From Ehretia macrophylla (lineage: Eukaryota > Streptophyta > Magnoliopsida > Boraginales > Ehretiaceae): a DNA stretch of 64,000 nt. The position numbers and the translations under genes were made by a program. Position 1 is the first letter of the stretch; every line of letters starts with the position of its first letter. Shown one piece after another: positions 1 through 11,900 of the stretch. The stretch lies in the NCBI GenBank assembly GCA_037974665.1, contig CM075770.1:2244501-2308500 (forward strand), given 5' to 3'. Under the pieces are notes generated by a model. It was not told the DNA's origin and did no database searches. It was given only the letters and a program-made list of their open reading frames with translations.

Positions 1-2288
1 CCAATATGATTTTCAAAACTTTAGATGCCTGCTTTTAAGGGAAAGACGTGCAGCTTCATAGACCAATGTAATCCCTCATTCAATGTATCCCCTCGCTTTC
101 TCTTAACTGAACAAAGTTCCTGGCCTTCCAAATTACCATGCCAGACTGTGTACACCACCAAATCATGCTTTTCGTTCCGTGGGGCTTTCCAATCAGAACA
201 GGCTAACCTCTATCCTTAGGACCTAGAATCTGCTACCAAGGCAGGACAGGTTACCCTATTAAGCGCCCCTTTACAGCCAGTACCTCTTCCAACCATCCCT
301 CTCAATAGATGAATACTCCAAACCACAAGTATTACTCAAAACTGTAGTACTACCATGCAGGTATACAAGAGTGAAGACCAAAAGTTAAACTTCAACAAAT
401 TGTATGCCAAAACATCCATTATGAGAATGCTCATAACAACAAAATTACTGGTAGAAATGCATGTAATATTTAGGTGATGAACAGTTACAGAAACTATCCT
501 CAATCCGGGCTCAATGACCAAAATGAATGGCTTTCTCCTGTCCCCTCATGGATCCAACTATTAGGTTCGTGGGTTTGTGCTCTGTGCCTACAGAAACTCT
601 TTTCCATTCAATCAAAACAAAATATGTATCCAGAAATTGTTACTCATGTAAACAAAACCAAAAGACCAATAAGTTCAATTTCAACAAGTGGAAAGCCTAT
701 TTTCATAAGAATGCTCAAAATGGAACTACAAACAGAAAAGAGAGCAACAATATAGATACCATCAGTTAGGCAGAAATCTCCAATTTTCTCAAGATCACAA
801 AACATGGAACTAGTAAGACAAAAGTCATAGACGCCCATTAACACAAAGCTAAAAATCTCAAAAGTGAAATTGCAGCTGCAAGTTATACTTGTCTACCAAA
901 AGAACCACTAGAAGGCTGTTTTCATAACAATGACATAATTGAACTACTCATAGGAAGGCATACAACATTCAGGCACCTTCGGCTGTGGCGAATTCTCAAC
1001 TTTTTTGAGTAAACACCAAACAATGGAACTCATGCAAATAAGAAAATGTGTTTAGCAGCAAAAGAAAATGTAAAAAACATACAAAAGTAACACAGGTTCT
1101 CTTTCTTCAATAAACTCGGCCACCACTGTATCACCTTCACCTCCCCAAAATTCTCCCACCAGCCACTGTACTTACAAACCAACAATAAACTTTGCCACTT
1201 GAACCACCTACTAAACAATGACAAAACCCGGTACCAGGAAGATACCATTGTACCTCCTCAGCTCCTAATCATAAACTCTTTCATGCAATCCCAACCTCCA
1301 CAACCCTAAACTTCAAGCAGTTTCTCATCCAGCATCACCAGCCTCACAAGCAAGTCTATGGCATAGTGATGACCCAAACCACTTTCATCTTTTCATTAAG
1401 AAACAATTCTGCAATCCTTATGGACCTACTTAACCAACTGTACAGTTTCTTTCCGAGTTCAAATCTAGTTAAGCAGAAAGGTACACTAAGATTGAGTCTC
1501 ACCTTCAAACCCAAATTAATCTAAGACAACATTTATTGAAAGTAGGAAATTTTACATACAAGTTAGAATCTTCCTTTTGTTTCAAATTGAATTCCAATTT
1601 CAAGCTCTAAACCGAATGCAAGACACAAACTAAAGGATGTAACCAGCGCACCACAAGGCTTTTGCAAATAGCAAGTTCCAGAAATGTACACAGTGCTTCT
1701 AAATATATATTTTTCCAATACTTAAAACAAGGACAAGTAATTCAACAAGCTAGCAATTGACCATCACGCCAAATACGACCTTCAAACTCCTTTATTGAAA
1801 AATAAAATCACATTTCAAATTCAAGCTCTAAACTCAAAGCAAGACAAAAGACACACCATCACGCCAAGTACTACCTTCAAACTCCTTTATTGAAAAATAA
1901 AAATTGCATTTCAAATTCAAGCTCTAAACTCAAAGCAACACAAAAGACACAAATTAAAGGACATAACCGACGTACATAGGTGTACACAGTATTATCCCTG
2001 TTTTTGCTAAAGAGAATGTTTCCAATACTTAAACACGAGACTAATTATTCCACCATTGATCAATTGACCATTGTGCCAAGCACGACCTCTAATATAACTA
2101 CCGGCATATAAAATCAAGCAACAAAAGATAGATAACATATATCAATGACCAACGACGCACGATTATCCTAAAATCCATTAAATTGTAGAACGGAAAGATA
2201 GATTAAATACTTGTACAATCAAAATACATGTTAGTTTTTCATAACCTTACATAAGACTAAACGAGAAAAGCATACAAATTTGACTTTA
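1..2288. other. Non-coding stretch downstream of the SAP gene
   Basis: No convincing gene is seen. The open frames are short (under 100 codons), overlap each other on both strands and show no recognisable domain. The sequence is moderately AT-rich and could be 3' untranslated or intron sequence of a gene lying further left, but nothing proves it. The only clear structure is the tandem repeat near 1760-1950. Confidence 0.5.
1760..1950. repeat. Two-copy ~95-bp tandem repeat
   Basis: Two near-identical copies begin at about 1760 and 1855 with the shared words ACCATCACGCCAA and CTTCAAACTCCTTTATTGAA, followed by TTCAAGCTCTAAACTCAAAG. A weaker third copy is visible near 1530-1640. The function is unknown; replication slippage is the simplest origin. 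Confidence 0.75.
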
Positions 2289-2822
2289 TTATGCATTTCT
2301 CAACCGCGCGATAAGCTCATCTTTCTTCCCTTTCAAAGACAAACCCTTTTCCTTCAACATCGCACGAAGTCTCTCCACAGTCAAACTCTGCAAATAATCA
2401 CCTTCACCTTCCATCATCGCCGCCCGCTTCGCCCTTCCTCCACCATCCCCCGCCGCCCCACGTTTCCGACTACTACCACCACTACTAGAAGTCTCGTTTT
2501 GATTATTACTGTTATTCGACTTTGCGACGTCGTTTTTGTGGTTCTGTTTCTTGAGCAAGAGAGATCGAATTAGGATGTTCATTTGATTGGTTTTGATGAG
2601 CTGGTCTTCGGGTGGTGACGTGTCGTGGTCGCAAATGTAAACCCTCATGCCGCCCAAATTGGAGGAGGCGACGGTGGTTGAGGCGGAGGAAGAGGAGAAG
2701 AAGCCGCAGGATGGAAGGTTTGAGAGGTATTTTGACGCTCCTCCTCTTCCTCCTCCGCCGCCGTTGACGGCGGTTGACGGCGGCGGAGGGGATGAGGTGT
2801 TATCGTCTGTGGTGCCTTCCAT
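2289..2822 (-). CDS. Small SAP-domain protein, single exon
   Basis: The 177-residue protein ends in a SAP motif at about residues 142-177. This is the helix-extended loop-helix DNA-binding fold found in chromatin and RNA-processing proteins; the visible core is [20 protein letters not shown] followed by KDELIARL. The N-terminal half is low complexity: a proline run and glycine run near residues 13-29, then serine-rich sequence. A basic stretch ([19 protein letters not shown]) just before the SAP motif could act as a nuclear localisation signal. The start at 2822 is the first ATG of the frame and no intron is needed. A nuclear nucleic-acid-binding role is inferred from the family; the target is unknown. 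The frame on the opposite strand is a shadow of this gene. Confidence 0.82.
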   Translation of the reverse strand: MEGTTDDNTSSPPPPSTAVNGGGGGRGGASKYLSNLPSCGFFSSSSASTTVASSNLGGMRVYICDHDTSPPEDQLIKTNQMNILIRSLLLKKQNHKNDVAKSNNSNNQNETSSSGGSSRKRGAAGDGGGRAKRAAMMEGEGDYLQSLTVERLRAMLKEKGLSLKGKKDELIARLRNA

Positions 2823-3640
2823 TGAATGGTTTGGTGGGGTTGTGATTTTTATTCTTCTTTGCGGAAATTGGGGGAATTTGTTATGATTAGGGTTTTTGCA
2901 GAGACCTCATCTATGCATATAAATGTGAAGTAAATAAAAAAGGGCAAAAAATAATTATGCACTCCGAGGTTGATCTAAGAATTCTTTTTAATATAAATTA
3001 AAATATATTATTTTTTAATTATATATTTTTTTCATAAAAATTAATTAATTTTTTTAATTAAAAAATATATATATATTTAATTTTTTTTAAAAATATATAA
3101 ATTTTTTAACATTCTTCTAGACGGATAGAGACTAAACCTCCCACTAATCCTGATATACATCCGCCCCTATATGCACTGATGTTTTATTAATTTGGGAATT
3201 TATGTTTGTAATTTTAAATACCTAGATAAGTAGTTTAAGTTTAAAATTAGTGTTTCTGATCTAGGTATTTAAAATTCTTGTTTTTTTTACTCAGGCTTTT
3301 AAATGTAAAAAAAAAAATAACTAAAAATTTGATGATTACGCATAGATAAAATTTTGAACTTGATAGAAAAAATTTCGTCCATATGTTGGATGATAGGGTG
3401 AGAGACTTTGTAAGTTTAGATATTTAGAATAAGGTCACAAATTTATAAAAAAAAAATGTCCCAACTATCATGAGAAATAATTTGATAATTAAAGCGTAGC
3501 ATTTTTTTAAATATAATTGTGTGTTCAAATTTCATATTTATCCCAACAAGTGAAGAAGTAAATAAAAATGAAAAAATTTATGGATGAAGAGAGTTCCGAC
3601 AAATAATCGAACAGTAAAAAGTGAAAACACTTACTTTTAG

Positions 3641-4121
3641 TGTTTGGATTGCACAAAGGAATGGAAAGGAAAGGAAATTATAGGAAAAAAAATAAAGGAA
3701 ATGAAAGGAAAAAAATTTATTTGTTTGGATTGTAATAAAATAATAATGGAAATGAGGAGAAAATATTTTATAATTTTTTGTTTTGGATTGTAAAAAGAAA
3801 GGAAAGGAAAGAAAATGATAATTTTAAATGGAAAATTACTTGAGTGTATTTTGAGACAACATAGAGTTTAAGGTGCAATAAAGATAATTGTGAAAAAAAA
3901 AAAATTAGGGACAATAAAGACTTTTTGTCCTTGACCTTTTATTTCTCTCCAAAAAATTTTAAATTAAAAGGATTGTAAAATATTTTCAATTAAAGAAAAC
4001 GAAGGAATCTTGGAACCATCCATAACTTTTACTTTCTTTTACATTGCAATTAAAACAAGGGGAGGGATTTTTTATTCCCTCCCCTTCCATTCATTTCCTT
4101 TAAAAAAATGAATCCAAACAA
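3641..4121. mobile_element. MITE-like inverted-repeat element, ~480 bp
   Basis: The left end reads TGTTTGGATTGCACAAAGGA and continues with GGAAAGGAAAGGAAA. The right end is its approximate reverse complement (CCATTCATTTCCTTT, then AATCCAAACA). The A/G-rich left arm and C/T-rich right arm would pair. No coding capacity and no clear target duplication are seen, so the superfamily is left open. Confidence 0.5.
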
Positions 4122-4603
4122 GTTATTAGATTCGTTAGCATTGTTCGAAAGAGTCATGTAATCTTTTAGAAAAGGAAAAAAAAGTATTGCTAAGATTTGT
4201 CAGAGAGATTATGCACATATAGGACATGATATTTACAACACATTTTTGTAGCATTACTGTAAGTTCTAGAATTTATTTAATTTTCCAGATATAATTATGT
4301 TTTCCTTTTCTAGATTTTCATTGTAACAAAACACTGAAAATTCTTAAACCCAATTATCATTTCTAACGATCAATATTCTGTCTTTACTGCATATATTTCA
4401 AGCATCACATGAAATATATATGTCAGAGATAGACTTGATTTTTGAACAAATAATTCTCTCTCGTATGTTACTAATTTTTGAGAATTCGTGTATTATTTTG
4501 TTTCGGTAGGTGAATGCCTACAAACATCTAGCAGATCCCAACTATCAATTTAGCAGGTTGGCCAAAAAGGAAATATATCCATCAACATTTTATGTTTTTG
4601 AAG

Positions 4604-4667
4604 GCTGAGGTCCAATGACAAAAAAAAGAAAAAAAGAAAAAGAGAAAAAGCTGAGGTCCAAATGACA
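4604..4667 (+). repeat. Poly-purine tract between 17/18-bp direct repeats
   Basis: GCTGAGGTCCAATGACA (4604-4620) recurs almost exactly at 4650-4667 as GCTGAGGTCCAAATGACA. Between them is only a tract of A with a few G. This looks like a target-site duplication around a bare poly(A) tail, as can arise from very short LINE-driven insertion. Slippage is the alternative. Confidence 0.45.
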
Positions 4668-5577
4668 ATGATGATAAACTCTAAGTCAGCTGTTGTGGAT
4701 ACTGCCAAACATAATCGATTTTACAAGAGACAAATGTTTAGGATTATATTGTTTTCAATAATTATTTACATATATTCTTAATAATTGTACATAATGTGAT
4801 AGTGACACATGTTCATTTTAATAAAATTTATAATTTTTTAGAGTATTTGTAAGAATGTTCTCATTATTTTTTTGATCCACTAAACCAACTACAACTTTAA
4901 ACTCATTATGTGGGCTTGGATCGACTCATTGCTTTCAAATTACACGAGATGTTTTTACTTGTGTTTTGAATTAACGCGTAATATTTAGATTTAAGGTGAA
5001 TATCGCTTATAATATTTTTTTTACTTGTTAATTATGACTAATTATGTCCCTAACTTTTAAATGCTAAAGTATTGTACATGTGATTTGTGCTAACATATAT
5101 CTAGATATTTTCTGTCGTTATCCATTAAAACATTGTGAATTATGTCATGATGACTATTTTTAATCTTTTTTGAGCCCCTTTTGCTTTTAACCAAAGCAAT
5201 TCTTAGAAGTGATGTTCCTCCATGTTTTTTTTCCTAAATAAACAAGTAATCATTTTCAATCCAAATTTGAAAAAAAAAAGACAATCCAAAGGGGCAATGA
5301 TTCTATTATAAATGTTCCTCCATTTTTTTTGTTTTTGGTCGATATGTTATATGTTCCTCCAAAATTTTAGAATATTGCAGTTCTTGAGAAGGAATTATAT
5401 TATTAAAAATGTTGGTAAATAAACAATTACTCGACTTTTTTTTTTCTTGGTCAGTAATTATTCGACTTTTTTTGTCAACAGTAATTATTCAAGTTAGGAC
5501 ACAACAAATTACAAATAAAAACTGTTAAATTTTATCTTATTTTCATTCTCAATCTCACCCAAAAAAAAAAATACTGT

Positions 5578-5875
5578 TAGGCCATTTTTAATGGAGTCTT
5601 AAAAATATAAAATTTTTAAATTTGGGTATTTTTAGAGTTTCATACCCTAAAAAATAATACTAATGATGATAAAAGTACGTAAAATTCATTACTTTTATAA
5701 TATTTTAAGCCAAAATAGAGCCTCGAGCTCTATTTTTAACAAAATAAGATGATAAAAATGGTAGACCTTATGTACTTTTGTCATTATTAGTGTTATTTTT
5801 TGGACCATAAAATTTTAAAAATACTCAAATTTAAAATGTTTTACATTTTGAAAATTCTATTAAAGATAATCTTAT
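5578..5875. mobile_element. Foldback MITE-like element
   Basis: The two halves are reverse complements around a centre near GAGCCTCGAGCTC (about 5715-5735). Left words such as AATACTAATGATGATAAAAGT match the right-arm word TTTTGTCATTATTAGTGTT in reverse. No coding sequence is seen. The exact ends and target duplication are uncertain. Confidence 0.5.
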
Positions 5876-6418
5876 ACATACATATCTACATATCTGCCAG
5901 CTAGGCATCCAGTCAGCAATGGCCACAAAATCGTCGTGGGGACAAGAGAATGGTGCCTGTGGACCCCACGGATTTAGCTGTCGAGTCATGCTTGTCCCAT
6001 ATGTTTCTCCCACTAAGATTTTGTTAATACCTAAATTATCAGACAAAAACTAAAATTAATGCCCATTTTAGCAGTATGGATGCTTTAACAACCGAATGGC
6101 CTCAACATGACATGTTAATTTACATACATATACATACCGTATTATGTTATGACGTTTGATCAAGCGTGCTCGCTGCTCGCGTCTGTTCGTAATCCCTAGA
6201 AACTGAAAAAATTTATTTAAATGACAATCGTTACAAACTGTAACTATAATTAATTTTGTTATGTGTAAAGACTGTATTACATGTTACAAAAATTACTCTT
6301 TAATTATTATAAAGATAACAGTAAATGTATAAAATTAACTTTTAATTATACAACTAACTGTAATTTGTAAGTTTAGCCAAAAAATGAAAAGCTCCTTACG
6401 CCGGTTGCGTTAGATCAA

Positions 6419-6493
6419 TTCCCAAAGGAGTTCAAGTGTTATCGAATTGTTTAAATTCCCAAAGGAGTTCAAGTGTTATCGAATTGTTTAAAT
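6419..6493. repeat. Perfect 37-bp tandem duplication
   Basis: The word CCCAAAGGAGTTCAAGTGTT and the following ATCGAATTGTTTAAATT occur twice head to tail with a 37-bp period (6421 and 6458). The copies look identical, implying a recent slippage duplication. Confidence 0.85.
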
Positions 6494-6801
6494 TTGATTA
6501 TTTAACCCCGAATAACTCTCAGTATTAATTTTACTATATTGTAAAAATTGTTGATCGGACCAATAAGTTCCGCACCCAAGTGCCCAAACCAGACCATTCG
6601 CCCAACAAGGAAAGCTCCCTGCCAACAAATAACCACCCACGGTCTCATCAAATGGTTTGATTTGTCAAATGTCATGTCACTTTATTTCTATCATTGTCAT
6701 GACATGTATGCGAGTATGTTATGCCAGTGGCACTATTCTCTCTCTACATACACCTTTTTTTCTCTTTTTATTTTATTTTTTGGAAAATATTTTTAGCCTT
6801 A

Positions 6802-7246
6802 GGCTCCGTTTGTTTGTCGTAAAATAATTTACTTGTGTAAAATATTTTTCGTGGAAAGTGTTTTTTTGGAAAATAAAATATTTTACATGGCTCTGTTTGT
6901 TTGCCGTAAAATAACTTATTGGAGGAAAATATTTTACTGGAAAATAGAATACTGAAAAATATTTTCTGGTGTTTGGATGTGCCGTAAGTTTTGTAAAATA
7001 TTTTCTTATCCCAAAGGACATGAAAATATTTTACATAATTTTGTACTAGCCGCAATTGTTGACCGGAAAATATTTTACGGTTGACCAATTTTACGATGTT
7101 ACCAAACACTGTAAAATTAAGAAAAAGCAGCCGCAATTTTTGACCGGAAAATCTTTTACGGTTGACCAATTTTCCAGTGTTACCAAACACTGTAAAATTA
7201 GAAAAATGTTTTCCGGAAAAATATTTTACGACAAACAAACGGAGCC
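6802..7246. mobile_element. Tourist-like (PIF/Harbinger) MITE, 445 bp, TSD TTA
   Basis: The element starts GGCTCCGTTTGTTTGTCGTA and ends with the near-perfect reverse complement TACGACAAACAAACGGAGCC. It is flanked on both sides by TTA (6799-6801 and 7247-7249), the target duplication typical of PIF/Harbinger elements. Inside, a ~77-bp segment beginning TTGACCGGAAAAT is present twice (about 7058 and 7140). Open frames inside are low-complexity repeats, not genes. Confidence 0.75.
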
Positions 7247-7702
7247 TTAAAGAACCATATCGAGCCGCATGCAAGGCCTTCATCATTCTGTCCTCTATAA
7301 TCCCTCTCAGAGCTTCCCATGTTTTTTTTTGAGTAAAACAAAAATTAAACTCCTACTTCAAATTCAAAATTTGTGATTGAGTTGATTGTTCTCACCCCCC
7401 GCTTGTGATTTGTGCTTACCTTCTCCTTTTTGTCCCTAACATCCATTGTTAAAATACTTCACTACTTATTTATACAGTAAGTGAAAATACTTTTATTAAA
7501 AATTCGATCAATAAGTGAAAAAGTAAATTCAATAGGTTTTTTTTACTTATTAACCGGATGATTAATTCATAATATAATAAGACTCACTTTTCATTTACTG
7601 ATTGATAGCCGAATTCCTAATAAAAGACCATTCCGTGAATGAATTCATACTCCAAAAGTATACTCTATCAGTGTACAAAGTAAAAAGTGTACAAAGTAAG
7701 AA

Positions 7703-8069
7703 TGGATAAATTTCACACTTAGTTCTTATTGTTTATACTTTTTTTTCAAGTTAGTATTTAATGTTTCAAAAAGATCATATTAGTCTATAATATTTACAAA
7801 GTGTATCAAAATAATTTATATTGTTCAAAATTAACTAATTTAATCATTATTATTTTCTATAAAATTTGATTTAGTCCCCAAATGTCGTGCAAGGACTAAA
7901 CTGATTTTTTTTAAAGAAACAATAGAGATTAAATTGAAGTTTTTAAAAAATAATAAAGATTAAATTGATTAAATTTGAATAATAAAGATTATTTTAAATA
8001 ATTTTTATAAATATTAAGTACTATAATATTAAAAGGATATGTAAACAATAAGGAATAAGTGTGAACTTT
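7703..8069. mobile_element. Mutator-like foldback MITE, ~367 bp
   Basis: The left end contains TTTCACACTTAGTTCTTATT and the right end its imperfect reverse complement (AATAAGGAATAAGTGTGAA). The direct repeat AGTAAGAA lies immediately outside both ends (7695-7702 and 8070-8077), part of a probable 8-9-bp target duplication. It belongs to the same sequence style as the elements at 23339 and 53320. It lies under 1 kb upstream of the HD-Zip III start codon. Confidence 0.55.
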
Positions 8070-8933
8070 AGTAAGAAACCAGTGAACAACAAACCAATAA
8101 AATTCCAACACACACATAGTAAAAGCCAGACACCACTCACTCTCACTCTTCAACAAAATTTTGGCTTCTCTTTCCCTCCTATTCATTAACCCTAGATCCA
8201 TGCATATACACAAGCTTACTACATGTATATAAATATATCTTTATGCACAAAAAAAAAATCATTTTGAAACCATAAAGAAATGATTATATACAGCTGCATG
8301 TGAAAATAAAAAGGGAGAAAAAAAAAGCAAAAGCTCCGATTTTTCGATTAATTTTCATTTCTAGCTTCTTTTGAATCGAGGAGGATCGTATTCAGCGTGG
8401 AAGACTCTGACGGAAGTTGCGTAACGGATGTAGAAGATTGGAGCTCGCCGATATCGAAAAGTTATGTACGTTTATTTTTGTGTTTGGTACTGAGGATAAC
8501 TCCGTTCCGGTACAGGAATTAGTTGTCCCAATTTGTTTTTATCTGCTTATCTAATTCCTTGCATTTTGTGTCATTTTTAATATTCTGAAAAAACACACAC
8601 ACACAAAAATATGCTACACCAAAGTGAGTCCCAATCTTTTATCTAAATCTATCGTTATAGTTTCGTAATCCGAGCAGTCAAAACGGAGTTTCAAAAGCCT
8701 ACTGCCATAGCAGGACTTTCGTAAATCGGCTGCCATAACAGGAGCTTCGTGAACCTGGTGCCTTCGTAGAAGTTTCATAAATTGGGCTGTTATAGCAAGA
8801 GCTTCGCGAACGAGCTTTACAAGACCAAAAAAAATCTCATTTTGTTCAGTCCTCACTGGTCTGCTTTCAAAGAGGCAAAATATTGGTGCTTTGATTAAAG
8901 AAATTTTGCTGATTTGGGTTCGAGAGAAAATTG
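8070..8933 (+). promoter_or_regulatory. Upstream and leader region of the HD-Zip III gene
   Basis: This region lies between the last upstream element and the HD-Zip III start codon, so it should hold the promoter and 5' leader. The transcription start cannot be read directly. A short CA run lies near 8590-8604. About four imperfect ~29-bp repeats lie at 8700-8814. Class III HD-Zip genes often have a long leader, and an intron within it is possible. Confidence 0.4.
8700..8814 (+). repeat. Four imperfect ~29-bp direct repeats in the HD-Zip III leader
   Basis: The word CTGCCATAGCAGGACTTTCG (8702) is followed at ~29-bp steps by CTGCCATAACAGGAGCTTCG, a degenerate TGCCTTCGTAGAAGTTTC and CTGTTATAGCAAGAGCTTCG. 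The region has higher GC content than its surroundings. Function is unknown; it could be transcribed leader or a regulatory repeat. Confidence 0.6.
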
Positions 8934-11900
8934 ATGATGGAAACGTACTGCAAAGATGGTAATTCAGGAATGGATAACGGCAAGTATGTAAGATACACGC
9001 CAGAGCAGGTTGAAGCACTGGAAAGGCTGTATCATGAGTGCCCCAAACCGAGTTCGTTGCGCCGTCAACAGCTCATCAGAGAATGCCCCATCCTCTCCAA
9101 CATTGAGTCCAAACAAATTAAAGTTTGGTTTCAGAATCGCAGGTACATTGCCATTCTATCGTTTTCTTTTTCTCTGTTTTTGTTAAATTTTTATAAAGTT
9201 TCAATCTTTGGGTTAAAAAGTAGTGTTTTGGGTAACTTCCAATTTGTATATTGGAATATAAATTTCTGGGTTAAATTTAATCTGTTGGAGAGTTTGAAAC
9301 TCAAGGTAAGAAAGTAGTGTTTTTGATAGCTTCCAGTATGTGTATTTTGATATTCATTTGTGGGTTAATTTAAATTTGTTGAAAAGTTTAAATTTTGGGT
9401 GCAAAAGTAGTGTTTTTGATAGGTTCCAATATGTAAATTCGTGGGTTAATTAAATTTGTTGGAAAGTTTTAATTTTTGGGTCAAAATTAGTGTTTATGAT
9501 GGCTTCCAATATGTGAATTTGCATATAAATTTGTGGGTTAATTAAATTTGTTGGAAGGTTTAATTTTTGGGTGGAAAGTACCAAGTTTTTTCCGATTCTA
9601 ATGTCGGCGCTAATTTCAAGTAGAAAGTTGCGTTTATATAATATATAAGTTTGATATGTATGCGAATGTTTTCTACAAGTAAAAGTGGTGTTGTTTTTAT
9701 AGACATTATGTTTAGAATTATAGTGAATGGTTTTGAAAATGGTATTTTTGGGTTTTCTATTCTTTTTGTTGGTGGAAAATGCAGATGCAGAGAGAAACAG
9801 AGGAAAGAGGCTTCACGGCTTCAGTCCGTGAACAGGAAGCTGACGGCAATGAACAAACTCTTAATGGAAGAAAATGATAGGTTGCAGAAGCAAGTATCCC
9901 AATTGGTGTATGAAAACAGCTGCTCTCGTCGCAATACACAAAATGTGAGCATTTATAATTTGAATCTTGATTTTCTGTACTTAATACTCCACTTTCATGC
10001 ATTTGTGTTAATTATAATAACTTAATTAGTTGCTAATATATGTAGTTTGAGTAGTCACAAGCTAATGGTGTTTAAGCAATGAGAGTGTGGTCTTCGTTTC
10101 ATTGCAGAAGGTGCTTGCTACAAAAGATACAAGCTGTGAATCAGTGGTGACGAATGGTCAACACCACTTGACTCCTCAACATCCGCCAAGAGATGCTGGT
10201 CCTGCAGGGTTAGTGGGGTTGAGGCGTTGTTATTGGGTCCTTTTCTTGTTTATCGTCCTTTGTAACCATTTGCCTTGTTGGATGTGTTTGTGGATGGCTT
10301 ATGGAATTCAGTATGCTTTTTTTGTATTTTTTCCAGGCTTTTGTCCATTGCAGAAGAGACTTTAACAGAATTTCTTTCAAAGGCCACTGGAACTGCTGTT
10401 GAGTGGGTCCAAATGCCTGGAATGAAGGTAATGCAATTCTTAAATACAGAATGCAGACTTTCATGCCTAATCCTTTAACCGCTGACAAATATGGAAAATT
10501 GGAATGATAAGCCTGTTGTCATTGTACCAACTGCAATTTATATACGTTTCAATGACAATGATAGTATCTAAGCTTTCTTAATGAAAACTTAAGATTCAGA
10601 TGATATGAGATCTTATTTTCTACATCAAAAGACGAGGAAATGATTCGATTATGGTGGGCTCATTTATCTGAGTTTCAGGATATAGCACCTGGCCAATAAT
10701 GTGGAACTTTTGGTCGTTACTGGGCTTGTTTATCTGAGTCTCCTTGATCAGCAAGAACCGAACTAGATCTGAATTTGTGAACTTATAATTTTCTTTTTGA
10801 GATACTTGCATAAAATTTCACAAAGTTATTAATTACTTATTATCTTTTCCCAATTTAAAGTCTTTTCTTGTTATGAATAGCCTGGTCCGGATTCCATTGG
10901 AATCGTTGCTATTTCTCATGGTTGTACTGGCGTGGCAGCACGAGCCTGTGGCCTGGTTGGTCTAGAGCCATCAAGGGTAAATTCTCTTCCTTTTCTTTTC
11001 TTGTTTCCTTGTTTCTGTATGGCTGTACTTGTTGATGGGAATAATTGATTGGAAGTGTTTCTCCAGGTGGCAGAAATCCTAAAGGATCGGCCTTCGTGGT
11101 ATCGCGATTGCCGGGCTGTGGATGTTTTAAATGTGCTGCCTACTGCCAATGGTGGAACTATTGAGCTTCTGTACATGCAGGTAGATTGCTATTGTTTATT
11201 TGCCATAGTTGGGGTTCTGTTTCTTGTATTGCTTAATAAACCTATGGATCGTGCTGGTGTTTTAGCTGTATGCCCCCACAACTTTGGCACCCGCTCGTGA
11301 CTTCTGGTTGCTACGCTATACTTCTGTTATGGATGATGGCAGTCAAGTGGTAAGTGATTCTGTTAGTTCAGTGTTTGCATTATACTCTGCTTGCCTGTAA
11401 GTCATGGTTTATCATTGCTGAAATGCTCAGGTGTGTGAAAGATCACTTTGCAATACTCAAAATGGTCCAGAAATGCCACCTGTGCAAAATTTTGTTAGAG
11501 CAGAACTGCTGCCTAGTGGGTACCTCATTAGACCTTGTGAAGGGGGAGGCTCAATTATCCACATTGTTGATCATATGAATTTAGAGGTAAATACATTATT
11601 TTTTGCATTCTTGCTTGTCAGTGTATCAATTATAATAATATCTGTATGACTATTGATCAGGCCTGGAGTGTGCCTGAAGTGTTACGCGTACTATATGAAT
11701 CATCAACAGTGCTAGCGCAAAGGGCAACTATGGCGGTATGGTTTTTATTCGTTTGGCATCATAGGTAACAATTGAGAAGCAGACTAATGCTCTGATACTT
11801 GTCGGTATCCGCTTTATTTCCCCACCTCGTGCAGGCTCTACGCCAATTGAGGCAGGTTGCACAGGAGGTTTCACAGTCAAATATCACCAACAGGGGAAGA

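Larger units (their letters stand above)
2823..5577. other. AT-rich intergenic region
   Basis: No gene is seen. The SAP gene promoter should lie just right of 2822. The remainder is AT-rich, with an inverted-repeat element at about 3641-4121 and a purine tract flanked by direct repeats at 4604-4667. Confidence 0.6.

Noticed and set aside
2280-2886. Two plus-strand frames opposite the SAP gene
   Set aside because: They are shadows of the minus-strand coding sequence, with proline/threonine runs that mirror its low-complexity codons.
5831-6046. A 71-codon minus frame over a locally GC-richer patch
   Set aside because: Half of it overlaps the end of a foldback element and no domain is visible.
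6768-7286. A 172-codon minus frame rich in K, F and Y
   Set aside because: It lies wholly on the Harbinger-type MITE and translates its repeated TATTTTAC/GGAAAAT words.
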